Positions 42,596-50,038 of a stretch of 64,000 nt of DNA are shown here, piece by piece; within the stretch, counting starts at the first letter, position 1; every line of letters begins with the position of its first letter. This DNA is from JAGWBJ01 sp034423015 (lineage in GTDB: Bacteria > Chloroflexota > Dehalococcoidia > Lucifugimonadales > JAGWBF01): positions 1-64,000 of the forward strand of contig DAOUJG010000052.1 in assembly GCA_034423015.1 (NCBI GenBank), read 5' to 3'. Below the pieces are notes generated by a model. It had not been told where the DNA came from. It saw only the letters and a list, made by a program, of their open reading frames with translations, and did no database searches. Position numbers and translations under genes: made by a program.

Positions 42596-43666
42596 TTACA
42601 GCTTGATGGGGTCGTAGTCCAGGTCGTAGCCGAAGGCCCTGGGCCCCACCACCGCCAGGCCCTCCGGCCTGGTCCAGTGCTCGGGGGAGGGGAAGCCCAG
42701 CACGGTGACCCGAAAGCCGTACCTCTGGAGCTCCGTGGTGATGGGCTCGCCCCGGTCGGTGTCCACCACCGTGATCAGGTCGGGGGTGGTGCACACCACC
42801 TCCCCGTCCTCGCGGGCGATGAGGTTCTCGTTCTGGTACTCCAGCACCATGCGCCGGCCCTCGAAGGCGGCCAGGCCGTCCATGGAGACGCTGCCCCGGG
42901 CGAACCCCCCGGCGGTGCGGCGGTTGACGTCCATCACCTTGCCCTGGAACAGGACCTTGCCGGGGCACACCTCCAGGATGGCCGGTATCGGGTCCGTCCC
43001 GTTGCTCCGGGCGCCCCGGACGGCCTCGCCCAGGTCCCGGGCCAAAGTCAGGGTGCCCAGCACGGCGGTGGTGCGCACCTGCTCGGCGGTCATGGGCGCC
43101 AGGGCGTAGCAGGCGGTGCAGCCCATCTGCACCGTCACAGCCCTGGCCATGCGCTCCAGCCACAGGGGAGTGATGGCGTGGCTGAATATGGCCGAGTTCC
43201 CCTTCTCGTCGGCGACGCACAGGGGATAACAGGGCACCCCGTAGATGAAATAGGTCTTCATCTGGAGCTCGGGGAAGGCGCGCCCCATGCCGTCGCCGTC
43301 CACCACGGGCAGGCCCGTCAGGGCCGCGGTTATCATCGGCTCGATGGAGTTGCCCCCGCCTATCTCGTTGGAGATGAGGGCATCGGGCACGCTTCCCAGG
43401 AACCCGGTGAGGGCGTTGTAGGCGTTGAAGGACTGGTAGTCCCGTATCTTCTCGATGCCCACGGTGGGCGCGCCGATGCCGCCGATGCACATCACCCGGG
43501 CGTCGTCGGAGATCTCGTCGGCGCCCAGGACGGTGACGGGCCCGCGCTCCTTGATGAGCTGCCGCACGCGAAGCTGGCCGATGTACGGGTTGCTGCCGCC
43601 CCCGCATCCCAGGATGCCCGCGCCGATGGAGATGGACTCCACGGCGCGCTCGTCAGCCAGCCACAT
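42596..43666 (-). CDS. DUF917 family protein
   Basis: This 356-residue protein matches DUF917: ILGCGGGSNPYIGQLRVRQLI near residue 18, GADEISDDARVMCIGGIGAPTVGIEK near 48-73, ALISNEIGGGNSIEPMITAALTGLPVVDGDGMGRAFPELQM (described by position, about 98-138). DUF917 genes are commonly beside hydantoinase genes in other genomes, supporting a joint function. The start is ATG 43666 inside the end of the LLM gene (overlap 14 bases), so expression is coupled. The product's reaction is not known. Confidence 0.82.
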   Translation of the reverse strand: MWLADERAVESISIGAGILGCGGGSNPYIGQLRVRQLIKERGPVTVLGADEISDDARVMCIGGIGAPTVGIEKIRDYQSFNAYNALTGFLGSVPDALISNEIGGGNSIEPMITAALTGLPVVDGDGMGRAFPELQMKTYFIYGVPCYPLCVADEKGNSAIFSHAITPLWLERMARAVTVQMGCTACYALAPMTAEQVRTTAVLGTLTLARDLGEAVRGARSNGTDPIPAILEVCPGKVLFQGKVMDVNRRTAGGFARGSVSMDGLAAFEGRRMVLEYQNENLIAREDGEVVCTTPDLITVVDTDRGEPITTELQRYGFRVTVLGFPSPEHWTRPEGLAVVGPRAFGYDLDYDPIKL

Positions 43667-44702
43667 GGCCGCTCTCTCCGGCCGGGGGCAGGGACCTCCG
43701 GACCGCGGGCATCACCTGGCCGGCAAAGGCGCGAACGATATCGTCCACGGCCCCACCCGGCGGGGGCACGGGCTTGATGGTGATCTGGTCCACCCCGGCG
43801 CCGGCTATCTCCACCATCTGCTCGGTCACCTGCTCCAGGGTGCCCGCGACGGCCAGATGGCGGACGTACTCGTCCGGCGCAAGGTGCGCGTTGGGCGCGA
43901 TGAGGGAGTAGTCCCGACGGGCCAGCACCTCCATCAGGGGCTCCGGCACCGGCGGCAGCCCCAGGGGGTTCAGGAAGCCGAACCGGGGATAGCTGGTCCA
44001 CAGGGGGAGCACGATGCCCGGCTTCACCGCCCGGCGGGCCGCGGCGGCGTCGGAGGAGATGCACAGGTCCACCCTGGCTATCCGCTGCACGTCGCCGGGC
44101 TGCCTGCCGGACCGCCGGACCCCCTCGGCCACCGACGCCAGGGCGATGCCCAGGCTCTTGGCGGAGGCGTAGGGGGCCATCATCACGCCGTCGGCCACCT
44201 CGCCGGCCAGCCGGAGGAGGAGCCTCCCGCGGGTCCCGAAAACGATGGGGGCCTGCTCCGGCGGGTCGAAGTTGAGCCGCCCGTTGCGGAATGAGACGAC
44301 CTCGCCCTGGTAGTCCACGGTCTCGCCGGCCAGCAGGGCCCGGATGATGCGCACCGTCTCCCGGAGGGCGACAGCCGGACGCCGCCGCTCTACGCCCATG
44401 GCCGGGAAGCCCGACCCGCCGGCCCCGAGGCCCAGGACCATGCGTCCGGGGGCCAGCTCGGCCAAGCTTGCCATGGCCATGGCGATCAGGGCCGGGTGGC
44501 GGGCGTAGGGCTCGGTGACGCAGACGCCCAGTTCCATGCGCCTGGTATTGGCGGCCAGCGTTGCAAGGCCCACGAAGGGGTCGCGGTAGAACTTCTCGTC
44601 GGCGTGCCAGAGGCAGTCGTAGCCCAGCTCCTCGGCCAGCCGCGCCCGCTCCAGCAGACGGTCGGGAGGGTCGTCGCCGTATACGAGGAGGCCGGTACGC
44701 AT
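43653..44702 (-). CDS. LLM-class F420/FMN oxidoreductase (paralogue 4, divergent)
   Basis: This 349-residue protein is of the luciferase-like family but of the methylenetetrahydromethanopterin-reductase-like branch, not the branch of the other three here. Marks are LAEELGYDCLWHADEKFYRDPF at residues 22-43, GVCVTEPYARHPALIAM near 60-77, GLGAGGSGFPAMG near 92-104 and a C-terminal GTLEQVTEQMVEI. These suggest F420 use. The start is ATG 44702, eight codons inside the longest frame. It follows the TPP gene by 39 bases and overlaps DUF917. Confidence 0.85.
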   Translation of the reverse strand: MRTGLLVYGDDPPDRLLERARLAEELGYDCLWHADEKFYRDPFVGLATLAANTRRMELGVCVTEPYARHPALIAMAMASLAELAPGRMVLGLGAGGSGFPAMGVERRRPAVALRETVRIIRALLAGETVDYQGEVVSFRNGRLNFDPPEQAPIVFGTRGRLLLRLAGEVADGVMMAPYASAKSLGIALASVAEGVRRSGRQPGDVQRIARVDLCISSDAAAARRAVKPGIVLPLWTSYPRFGFLNPLGLPPVPEPLMEVLARRDYSLIAPNAHLAPDEYVRHLAVAGTLEQVTEQMVEIAGAGVDQITIKPVPPPGGAVDDIVRAFAGQVMPAVRRSLPPAGESGHVAG

Positions 44703-44741
44703 GACTCGGGGCGGTCCCAGGCGCACAGTCGGGCCCGGGGG

Positions 44742-45326
44742 TTACCCGCGGGCAAACTCCCGCCGCAGGTCCGCCATGGTCTCCGACGGAGACCGGCGGG
44801 GCCTGGCCATCTCCTGGCTTCGCTCCTCGGGTGCCCGCGGGTTGGGCACTGTCTTGACGCACACCAGGACGGGACCGGCCGCCCGGAGCACCTCCACCAA
44901 CCCGACGGTGAGCTGCTCCAGGTCGTCAAAGTCGTAGACGGCGGCGTAGCCCGCCTCCCGCGCCACGCCGGTGAAGGAGACCCTGCCCCGGGCGGGGATG
45001 GGCTGGCCTCCGGTGGTGGCGTAGATCCCGTTCTCCAGGACGAAGTGGTACAGGTTGGCGGGCTGCATCTCGGCGATGGTGGTGAGGGTGCCCAGGTTCA
45101 TCAGCAGACTGCCGTCGCCGTCCAGGACGATGACCTTGGTGTCCGGGCGGGCCAGGGCGACCCCAAGCCCCAGGGACGACCCTTTGCCCATGACCGACTC
45201 GGCCAGGTCCCGCTGGGGCATGGTGCTGATGCCGGGCCAGACGACGTTGGCCCGCTCCACGGGCAGCACCACCGCGTCGCCCCGGTGCTCCTGCAGCACC
45301 GCCATCAAGTCCCTCTGATCGATCAT
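44742..45326 (-). CDS. TPP-binding decarboxylase subunit (sulfopyruvate decarboxylase beta-like)
   Basis: This 194-residue protein is the C-terminal (PP) half of a TPP enzyme. It shows GKGSSLGLGVALARPDTKVIVLDGDGSLLMNLGTLTTIAEM (about residues 51-91), holding the GDG...N motif for Mg-TPP, and ENGIYATTGGQP. It matches the beta subunit of sulfopyruvate/phosphonopyruvate decarboxylases. Such enzymes need an alpha subunit with the PYR half, and none is adjacent. The ATG at 45326 follows CCAGGAG; a longer frame upstream has no ribosome site. It is the first gene of the TPP-LLM-DUF917-hyuA operon. Confidence 0.82.
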   Translation of the reverse strand: MIDQRDLMAVLQEHRGDAVVLPVERANVVWPGISTMPQRDLAESVMGKGSSLGLGVALARPDTKVIVLDGDGSLLMNLGTLTTIAEMQPANLYHFVLENGIYATTGGQPIPARGRVSFTGVAREAGYAAVYDFDDLEQLTVGLVEVLRAAGPVLVCVKTVPNPRAPEERSQEMARPRRSPSETMADLRREFARG

Positions 45327-45368
45327 GGCCAACTCCTGGGGAGGCTGGCGACCCGGGGGCCCGCCGTC

Positions 45369-45398
45369 AGTGTAATCGGGCCCCAATATCGCTGTCAA
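45369..45398 (-). promoter_or_regulatory. Promoter of the TPP-LLM-DUF917-hydantoinase operon
   Basis: On the minus strand TTGACA (45398-45393) is perfect. TACACT (45374-45369) follows after 18 bases. The leader to the ATG at 45326 is about 37 bases. Confidence 0.6.
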
Positions 45399-45460
45399 CG
45401 ACGAACTCCGGCGTGTGAGGACGGCCCTGTCGACCTACCAAGAGAGAGCCGTCTCGTCGA

Positions 45461-45489
45461 TTGACACCCGCGGCGTGGAGGTATAGGTT
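45461..45489 (+). promoter_or_regulatory. Promoter of the D-cysteine desulfhydrase/ACC deaminase-like gene
   Basis: TTGACA at 45461-45466 is perfect. A -10 is seen as TATAGG (45482-45487, spacer 15) or TAGGTT (45484-45489, spacer 17). It is divergent from the operon promoter at 45369-45398, about 60 bases away. Confidence 0.55.
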
Positions 45490-45526
45490 ACGTCCACGAG
45501 TCACGACTGCGAGGAGGCATGGCGTC

Positions 45527-46552
45527 ATGCAGACCAAGCTGACCCCAGAGCAGATCCGGGAGGCCCTGGCAACCCGGCCTCGGGTGCCCATCGCCCACCT
45601 TCCCACCCCCCTGGAGGAGTGCCCCCAGCTGAGCCGGGAGCTGTCCGGCGGCGAAAAGGGCCCCCGCATCCTGATAAAGCGGGACGACCTTACCGGCCAG
45701 GCCCTGGGCGGCAACAAGGTGCGCCACATGGAGTTCCGCATGGGCGACGCCCTGGCCCAGGGGGCCGATACCTTCATCTACGCCGACGCCAACAACGCCG
45801 CCCGCGCCACCGCCGCGGCCTGCGCCAAGGTCGGCCTCAGGTGCGTGCTGCTGGTCCGCGGACAGCGGCCGGACCGGCTCCAGGGCAACATGCTCCTGGC
45901 CACCGTGCTGGGGGCGGACCTGGAGTTCCTCAACACCGAGGACCGGGATGAGGCGGCGGCCCGGGTGGCGGAGGTCCGGGAGCGACTGGAGAAGGAGGGC
46001 CGCAAGCCCTACGCCCTGCAGGAGCTGCCCACCTACCACCTGTCGGCCATCTTCAGCTACCTGGAGGCGGCCGTGGAGCTGCGCGGCCAGCTCGAAGAGA
46101 AGGGCATCGACAGGGTGCACGTCTACATGGTGAACGGACACAGCCAGGCGGGCATGCAGCTCGGGGCCAAGCTGATGGGGCTGGACTGGTCGTTCACCGG
46201 GGTCGCCGTGGGCCAGCACTTCGAGCCCGACCGTCCGCTGGCGACCTGGGCCAGGATGGGGTCGGACCTCCTGGGGTTCTCCGAGAGCCTCGACGCCGAG
46301 GAGATCGAGACGACCTTCGACTACGTCGGACCCCACCACGGGGCGGTGACCGCGCAGTGCGTCGAGGCCATCAGGTTGACCGCAGCCACCGAGAGCGTCA
46401 TCCTGGACCCCGCCTACACGGGGAAGGGCATGGCGGCCCTGATAGCCGACGTGCGCGGAGGCAGGTTCTCGGAGGAGGACAACGTGGTGTTCGTCCACAC
46501 GGGCGGGATACCCATGCTGTTCGAGGCCGCGGAGCAGGTCTCCCGGTACTGA
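45527..46552 (+). CDS. D-cysteine desulfhydrase / ACC deaminase family PLP enzyme
   Basis: This 341-residue PLP enzyme is of fold type II. The cofactor lysine is K64 in LGGNKVRHMEF; IYADANNAARATAAACAKVG and LLVRG come next; TGGIPMLFEA is near the C-terminus. The family includes D-cysteine desulfhydrase (DcyD), ACC deaminase and L-cysteate sulfo-lyase. Which one cannot be told here; cysteate lyase is worth noting because a sulfopyruvate decarboxylase-like gene is next door. The start is ATG 45527 with GAGGAGG nine bases upstream. It is divergent from the hydantoinase operon. Confidence 0.83.
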   Translation: MQTKLTPEQIREALATRPRVPIAHLPTPLEECPQLSRELSGGEKGPRILIKRDDLTGQALGGNKVRHMEFRMGDALAQGADTFIYADANNAARATAAACAKVGLRCVLLVRGQRPDRLQGNMLLATVLGADLEFLNTEDRDEAAARVAEVRERLEKEGRKPYALQELPTYHLSAIFSYLEAAVELRGQLEEKGIDRVHVYMVNGHSQAGMQLGAKLMGLDWSFTGVAVGQHFEPDRPLATWARMGSDLLGFSESLDAEEIETTFDYVGPHHGAVTAQCVEAIRLTAATESVILDPAYTGKGMAALIADVRGGRFSEEDNVVFVHTGGIPMLFEAAEQVSRY

Positions 46553-46594
46553 CCCGCCTCCGGCAACGCCTCGACCCGGGACCGGCATCCCCGA

Positions 46595-46640
46595 CACGCC
46601 CAACCCGGCCCTCTCCCGGCGACGGGGCTAGCGGTTGGGG
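46595..46640. repeat. Degenerate CTCTCCC element between convergent genes
   Basis: CGCCCAACCCGGCCCTCTCCC, then GGCGACGGGGCTAGC, then GGTTGGGGGAGCCC. CCCAACC (46599-46605) pairs with GGTTGGG (46633-46639). It lies where the PLP enzyme and MFS transporter 3 converge and overlaps the latter's stop, so it could end both transcripts. Confidence 0.45.
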
Positions 46641-47890
46641 GAGCCCTCACCGGGCATCCCCCGGCCCGGGTCGCCGGCGCCCTGTCCGGACCCCGGCCGG
46701 CGGGCGAGGCCCTGAAAGACCAGGGGCGACAGCAGAAGGGGCGGTACCAACAGCAGAAGCCCGGCCAGGGACGAGGTGGAGATGGCCCAGGGGGTGCCCA
46801 GGGCCGTGGCCACCAGGCCGATCTGGATGGCCCCCAGGGGCGCCCCGGTGCCGATGCACACGCTGCGGAGGCCCATCATCCTGCCCCGCATGTCCGCTGG
46901 CGCCCACAGTAGAGTCATCGTCCCCTGCATAGTCCCGAAGCAGGCCTGCCCGCACCCGCTGACGGCGAACACCGCGAAGGAGAGGGCGTACACCGGGGAC
47001 CAGGCCAGCATCAGTCCCATCACCAGGACCACCAGGGACCCCAGCATGAGCAGCCTGCCGTGGTTCCGGTCGATGCGCATGAATGCCATGGCCGCCGCCG
47101 CGGTGATCTGGCCCATCGCCAGCGCCGACACCAGCAGGCCCACCAGCACGGGGCCGACTTCCAGCTCGTCCTTCCCGATGGCCGGCACGAACTGCTCCAC
47201 CGGAAATCCCAGGGCGTTCATCAGGACTATCACGTACAGGGTCCCCAGGAGCATCGGCGACCGAAAGGTGTAGCGGGTGACCTCGGCCAGGCCCTTCAGG
47301 ACGGTCTCGGAGGCCGCGGCGCGCGTCAGCGGGGGTATGGCCACGAAGGCCAGCATCGCCAGGGCCACGGCGTGCAGCGCCACCACGGTGGCGTAGGCCC
47401 ATTGGTAGCCCGCCAGGCCCACCAGCACACCCCCCAGCAGGGGTCCGATCAGCTTTCCCGCCGTGGTGCTCACCTGCTCCAGGGAGACGGCGTTGAGGAG
47501 CCTGCCCTGGCCCACGATGTCGAAGATGGCCGTGCGTCGGGCGGGCTCCTGGACCGCCCAGGAAACGCCCTGGACCGCCGTGGCCAGGTACACGTGCCAG
47601 GGGTCCAGCCGCCCGGCAACAATCAGCAAGCCGATGGCGGCCGCCGCGCCGATGTTCAACCCCTGGGCCAGCAGCAAGATGCGGTGACGGCTGAAGCGGT
47701 CCGCCAGGGCGCCGCAAAAGGGCGAGAGCACGGTCTTGGGCAGGTAGTTGAACACCAGGATGAGGCCGAGCTGGAAGGGGGAGCTGGTCTCCTGGTAGAT
47801 GAGAATGCCCAGGACCAGCAGCTCCAGGCGGCGGCATAGCTCAACGATGAGCTGCACGTACCAGAGGGTCCTGAAGTTGCCGTCCTCCAT
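46628..47890 (-). CDS. MFS transporter 3
   Basis: This 420-residue membrane protein has about 12 hydrophobic segments, with the MFS loop GALADRFSRHRILLLAQ after TM2 and ATAVQGVSWAVQEPARRTA next. It resembles the MFS exporter family of TIGR00900/EntS type and thus MFS 1. The start is ATG 47890; a GTG at 47929 is the alternative. It is convergent with the PLP enzyme and divergent from the esterase. Confidence 0.8.
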   Translation of the reverse strand: MEDGNFRTLWYVQLIVELCRRLELLVLGILIYQETSSPFQLGLILVFNYLPKTVLSPFCGALADRFSRHRILLLAQGLNIGAAAAIGLLIVAGRLDPWHVYLATAVQGVSWAVQEPARRTAIFDIVGQGRLLNAVSLEQVSTTAGKLIGPLLGGVLVGLAGYQWAYATVVALHAVALAMLAFVAIPPLTRAAASETVLKGLAEVTRYTFRSPMLLGTLYVIVLMNALGFPVEQFVPAIGKDELEVGPVLVGLLVSALAMGQITAAAAMAFMRIDRNHGRLLMLGSLVVLVMGLMLAWSPVYALSFAVFAVSGCGQACFGTMQGTMTLLWAPADMRGRMMGLRSVCIGTGAPLGAIQIGLVATALGTPWAISTSSLAGLLLLVPPLLLSPLVFQGLARRPGSGQGAGDPGRGMPGEGSPNR

Positions 47891-48051
47891 CAACTGGAGG
47901 GCGGGGATGCCGGAACGAGGTCTCGAACGCACGGGCGGGCGGCCTCCAGGTCTCGCCGCGACGGCGGCGCTTGGCCACCCTATCTTAGACCCTCCGGGCG
48001 AGGCAGGCAAAAGGGGAACTGCGCATGGTGGCCCCAGCATCCGCAACGGTG

Positions 48052-48057
48052 TACAAT
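48052..48057 (+). promoter_or_regulatory. Weak -10 box upstream of the esterase
   Basis: TACAAT preceded directly by TG sits three bases before the first 16-bp repeat unit. No -35 is clear. If used, the repeats lie in the transcribed leader. Confidence 0.35.
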
Positions 48058-48059
48058 GG

Positions 48060-48139
48060 CCTACGCGCACAGGGGCCTACGCGCACAGGGGCCTACGCGT
48101 ACAGGGGCCTACGCGTACAGAGGCCTGCACGCACAGGCC
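48060..48139 (+). repeat. Five tandem 16-bp repeats upstream of the esterase
   Basis: Units of 16 bases, consensus CCTACGCGYACAGGGG: 48060-48075, 48076-48091 (both GCGC), 48092-48107, 48108-48123 (both GCGT, the second with GAGG), and a weaker 48124-48139. The core TACGCGTA of units three and four is a palindrome. They lie in a 278-base gap between the divergent MFS 3 and esterase genes. Confidence 0.8.
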
Positions 48140-48168
48140 CGGAAGTGCCTGTCTAATGGAGGTGGGTC

Positions 48169-49065
48169 ATGGCCGTGACGCCCCAGCTCGAAGAGTTGAT
48201 ACGTCTTCTCAAGGCGGCCGCCGGAGAGCCCCGGGCCACCGTCGAGGAGGCCCGCGCCTCCTACGATCTGCGGATGTCGAGTCTGAAGCTGGACGCCGAC
48301 GTCACGACGGAGCGGGTCGGCGCCGGGGGCGTGCCCGCCGAGTGGGTGTACACCCCCAACGCAGCCCGGGACCGGGTGATGCTGTACCTCCACGGGGGAT
48401 ACTACGCCATCGGCTCCATGAGGACCCACCGCGTCTACCTGTCGCGGCTGTCCCGGGCCACCGGCGCGCGGCTCCTGGGCCTGGACTACAGCCTTGCGCC
48501 CGAGAAGCCCTTTCCCGCGGCGCTGCGGGACACGCTGGCCGCCTACCGCTGGCTCCTCTCCAACGGCATCGAGCCAAAGAACATAGCCATCGGCGGCGAG
48601 TCGGCCGGAGGAGGGCTCACGGCCGCGGTCTGCGTGGCCCTGCGGTACATGGGGGACCCGTTGCCCGGCGCGGCGGTGTGCATCTCGTCGTGGGCCGACC
48701 TCGCCCATACCGGGGAGTCCATAACCTCCAACGCGGCGGTGGACCCCACGGTTACCCTGGAGCGTGGCTCCGAGATGGCCCGCCTCTACCTGGCGGGCAA
48801 GGACCCGAAAACGCCGCTGGCGTCCCCCGTCTACGCCGACCTCGCGGGACTGCCGCCCATGCTCATCATGGCGGGCTCCATAGAGATACTGAGGGACGAC
48901 TCGGTACGCCTGGCCCAGAGAGCCCGGGAGGCGGGGGTAGACGCCACGCTGGAGATATGGGACGACATGCCCCACAACTGGCCCATGTACGCCCACATGC
49001 TGCCCGAGGGCCAGCAGGCGGTGGACCGCATAGGCGAGTTCGTGCAACGGCATCTGGGCCAGTAG
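48169..49065 (+). CDS. Alpha/beta hydrolase fold-3 esterase/lipase
   Basis: This 298-residue protein is of the hormone-sensitive-lipase family. The oxyanion-hole motif HGGYY is at 75-79, the nucleophile S145 in GGESAGGG, and the acid/histidine pair lies in EILRDDS and DMPHNWPMY near the C-terminus. It splits short acyl or carboxyl esters. The ATG follows GGAGGTGG. Upstream lie five 16-bp tandem repeats and a weak promoter; it may be cotranscribed with the aminotransferase 33 bases downstream. Confidence 0.86.
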   Translation: MAVTPQLEELIRLLKAAAGEPRATVEEARASYDLRMSSLKLDADVTTERVGAGGVPAEWVYTPNAARDRVMLYLHGGYYAIGSMRTHRVYLSRLSRATGARLLGLDYSLAPEKPFPAALRDTLAAYRWLLSNGIEPKNIAIGGESAGGGLTAAVCVALRYMGDPLPGAAVCISSWADLAHTGESITSNAAVDPTVTLERGSEMARLYLAGKDPKTPLASPVYADLAGLPPMLIMAGSIEILRDDSVRLAQRAREAGVDATLEIWDDMPHNWPMYAHMLPEGQQAVDRIGEFVQRHLGQ

Positions 49066-49098
49066 GCTAGAAGAACCGCGGACCCGGGGAGGCATAAG

Positions 49099-50013
49099 GT
49101 GGACTACCATATCTGGCTCAACGGCGACTACGTGCCCCGCAGCGAGGCCAGGATCAGCATGACGGACCGGGGGTTCAGGCTGGGCGACGTGGTGTTCGAC
49201 ACCTCCAGGACCTTCAACGGGGAGGTCTTCCGACTGCGGGACCACCTGGACAGGCTGTACCGGTCGCTGAAGTACACCAGGATCGACCCGGGCATGTCCA
49301 TCGACGAGATGGAGCGGTTGACCCTGGAGGTGGTGGAACGCAACGAGGATGCGCGCAGGGCGGCCAACGACGACTACATGGTCACCCAGATCGTCACCAG
49401 GGGAGAGGGCGGCGCCATCGATGCGGCGCGGGCCAACGTGTCCATATGGATCGACCCCATAGACTTCGTGCGGTACGCGCCCCTGTACGAGGGCGGCGCC
49501 CACGTGGTGATTCCCCGAACGCGCAGCTACTCCCCGGACCAGGTGGACCCCAAGGTGAAGCACTACAGCCGGCTGAACTTCGTCCTGGCCGAGCTGGAGA
49601 CCCGGGACGTGGACCCCAACGCCTTTCCCGTGCTGCTGGACACCGACGGAAACGTATCCGAGAGCATCGGGGCCAACTTCTGCATCGTCACCGGGGGAGT
49701 GCTCAGGACGCCGGGGGGCAGGAGCATCCTCCACGGGGTGTCCCGCATGACCCTGCTGGAGCTGGCCGAGCGGCTGGACATCCCCACCTCCGAAGAGGAC
49801 CTCCAGCCCTACGACGTGTACACCGCCGACGAGGCTTTCCTCTGCAGCACACCTTACTCGGTGCTCCCGGTGGGCCGGGCGGACAACCGGAAGATAGGGG
49901 CCAAGGCGCCCGGACCCGTCACCAGGCAGCTCCTGGCCGCCTGGAGCGAGATGGTGGGCTTGGACATCGTCGACCAGGTGGCCGAGAGGGCCCGCGTTCT
50001 GGGCGGCGGGTAG
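49099..50013 (+). CDS. Class IV (branched-chain-like) aminotransferase
   Basis: This 304-residue PLP enzyme has the fold type IV marks: RISMTDRGFRLGDVVFDTSR near residues 18-37, the cofactor lysine in VKHYSRLNFVLAELE near residue 155, and GNVSESIGANFCIV near 190. The family covers branched-chain, D-amino-acid and 4-amino-4-deoxychorismate types, and which is not decided; the residue pattern DRGFRLGDVVFDT is nearer to D-amino-acid transaminase or (R)-amine transaminase. The start is GTG 49099 with GGGGAGG. Its partner downstream, gamma-glutamyltranspeptidase, starts 25 bases later. Confidence 0.82.
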   Translation: MDYHIWLNGDYVPRSEARISMTDRGFRLGDVVFDTSRTFNGEVFRLRDHLDRLYRSLKYTRIDPGMSIDEMERLTLEVVERNEDARRAANDDYMVTQIVTRGEGGAIDAARANVSIWIDPIDFVRYAPLYEGGAHVVIPRTRSYSPDQVDPKVKHYSRLNFVLAELETRDVDPNAFPVLLDTDGNVSESIGANFCIVTGGVLRTPGGRSILHGVSRMTLLELAERLDIPTSEEDLQPYDVYTADEAFLCSTPYSVLPVGRADNRKIGAKAPGPVTRQLLAAWSEMVGLDIVDQVAERARVLGGG

Positions 50014-50038
50014 AGCGTCACAAAGCAGGAGGTGCTCG

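Noticed and set aside
48060..48139. CRISPR array.
   Set aside because: The units are 16-bp head-to-tail repeats with no spacers and no cas genes.
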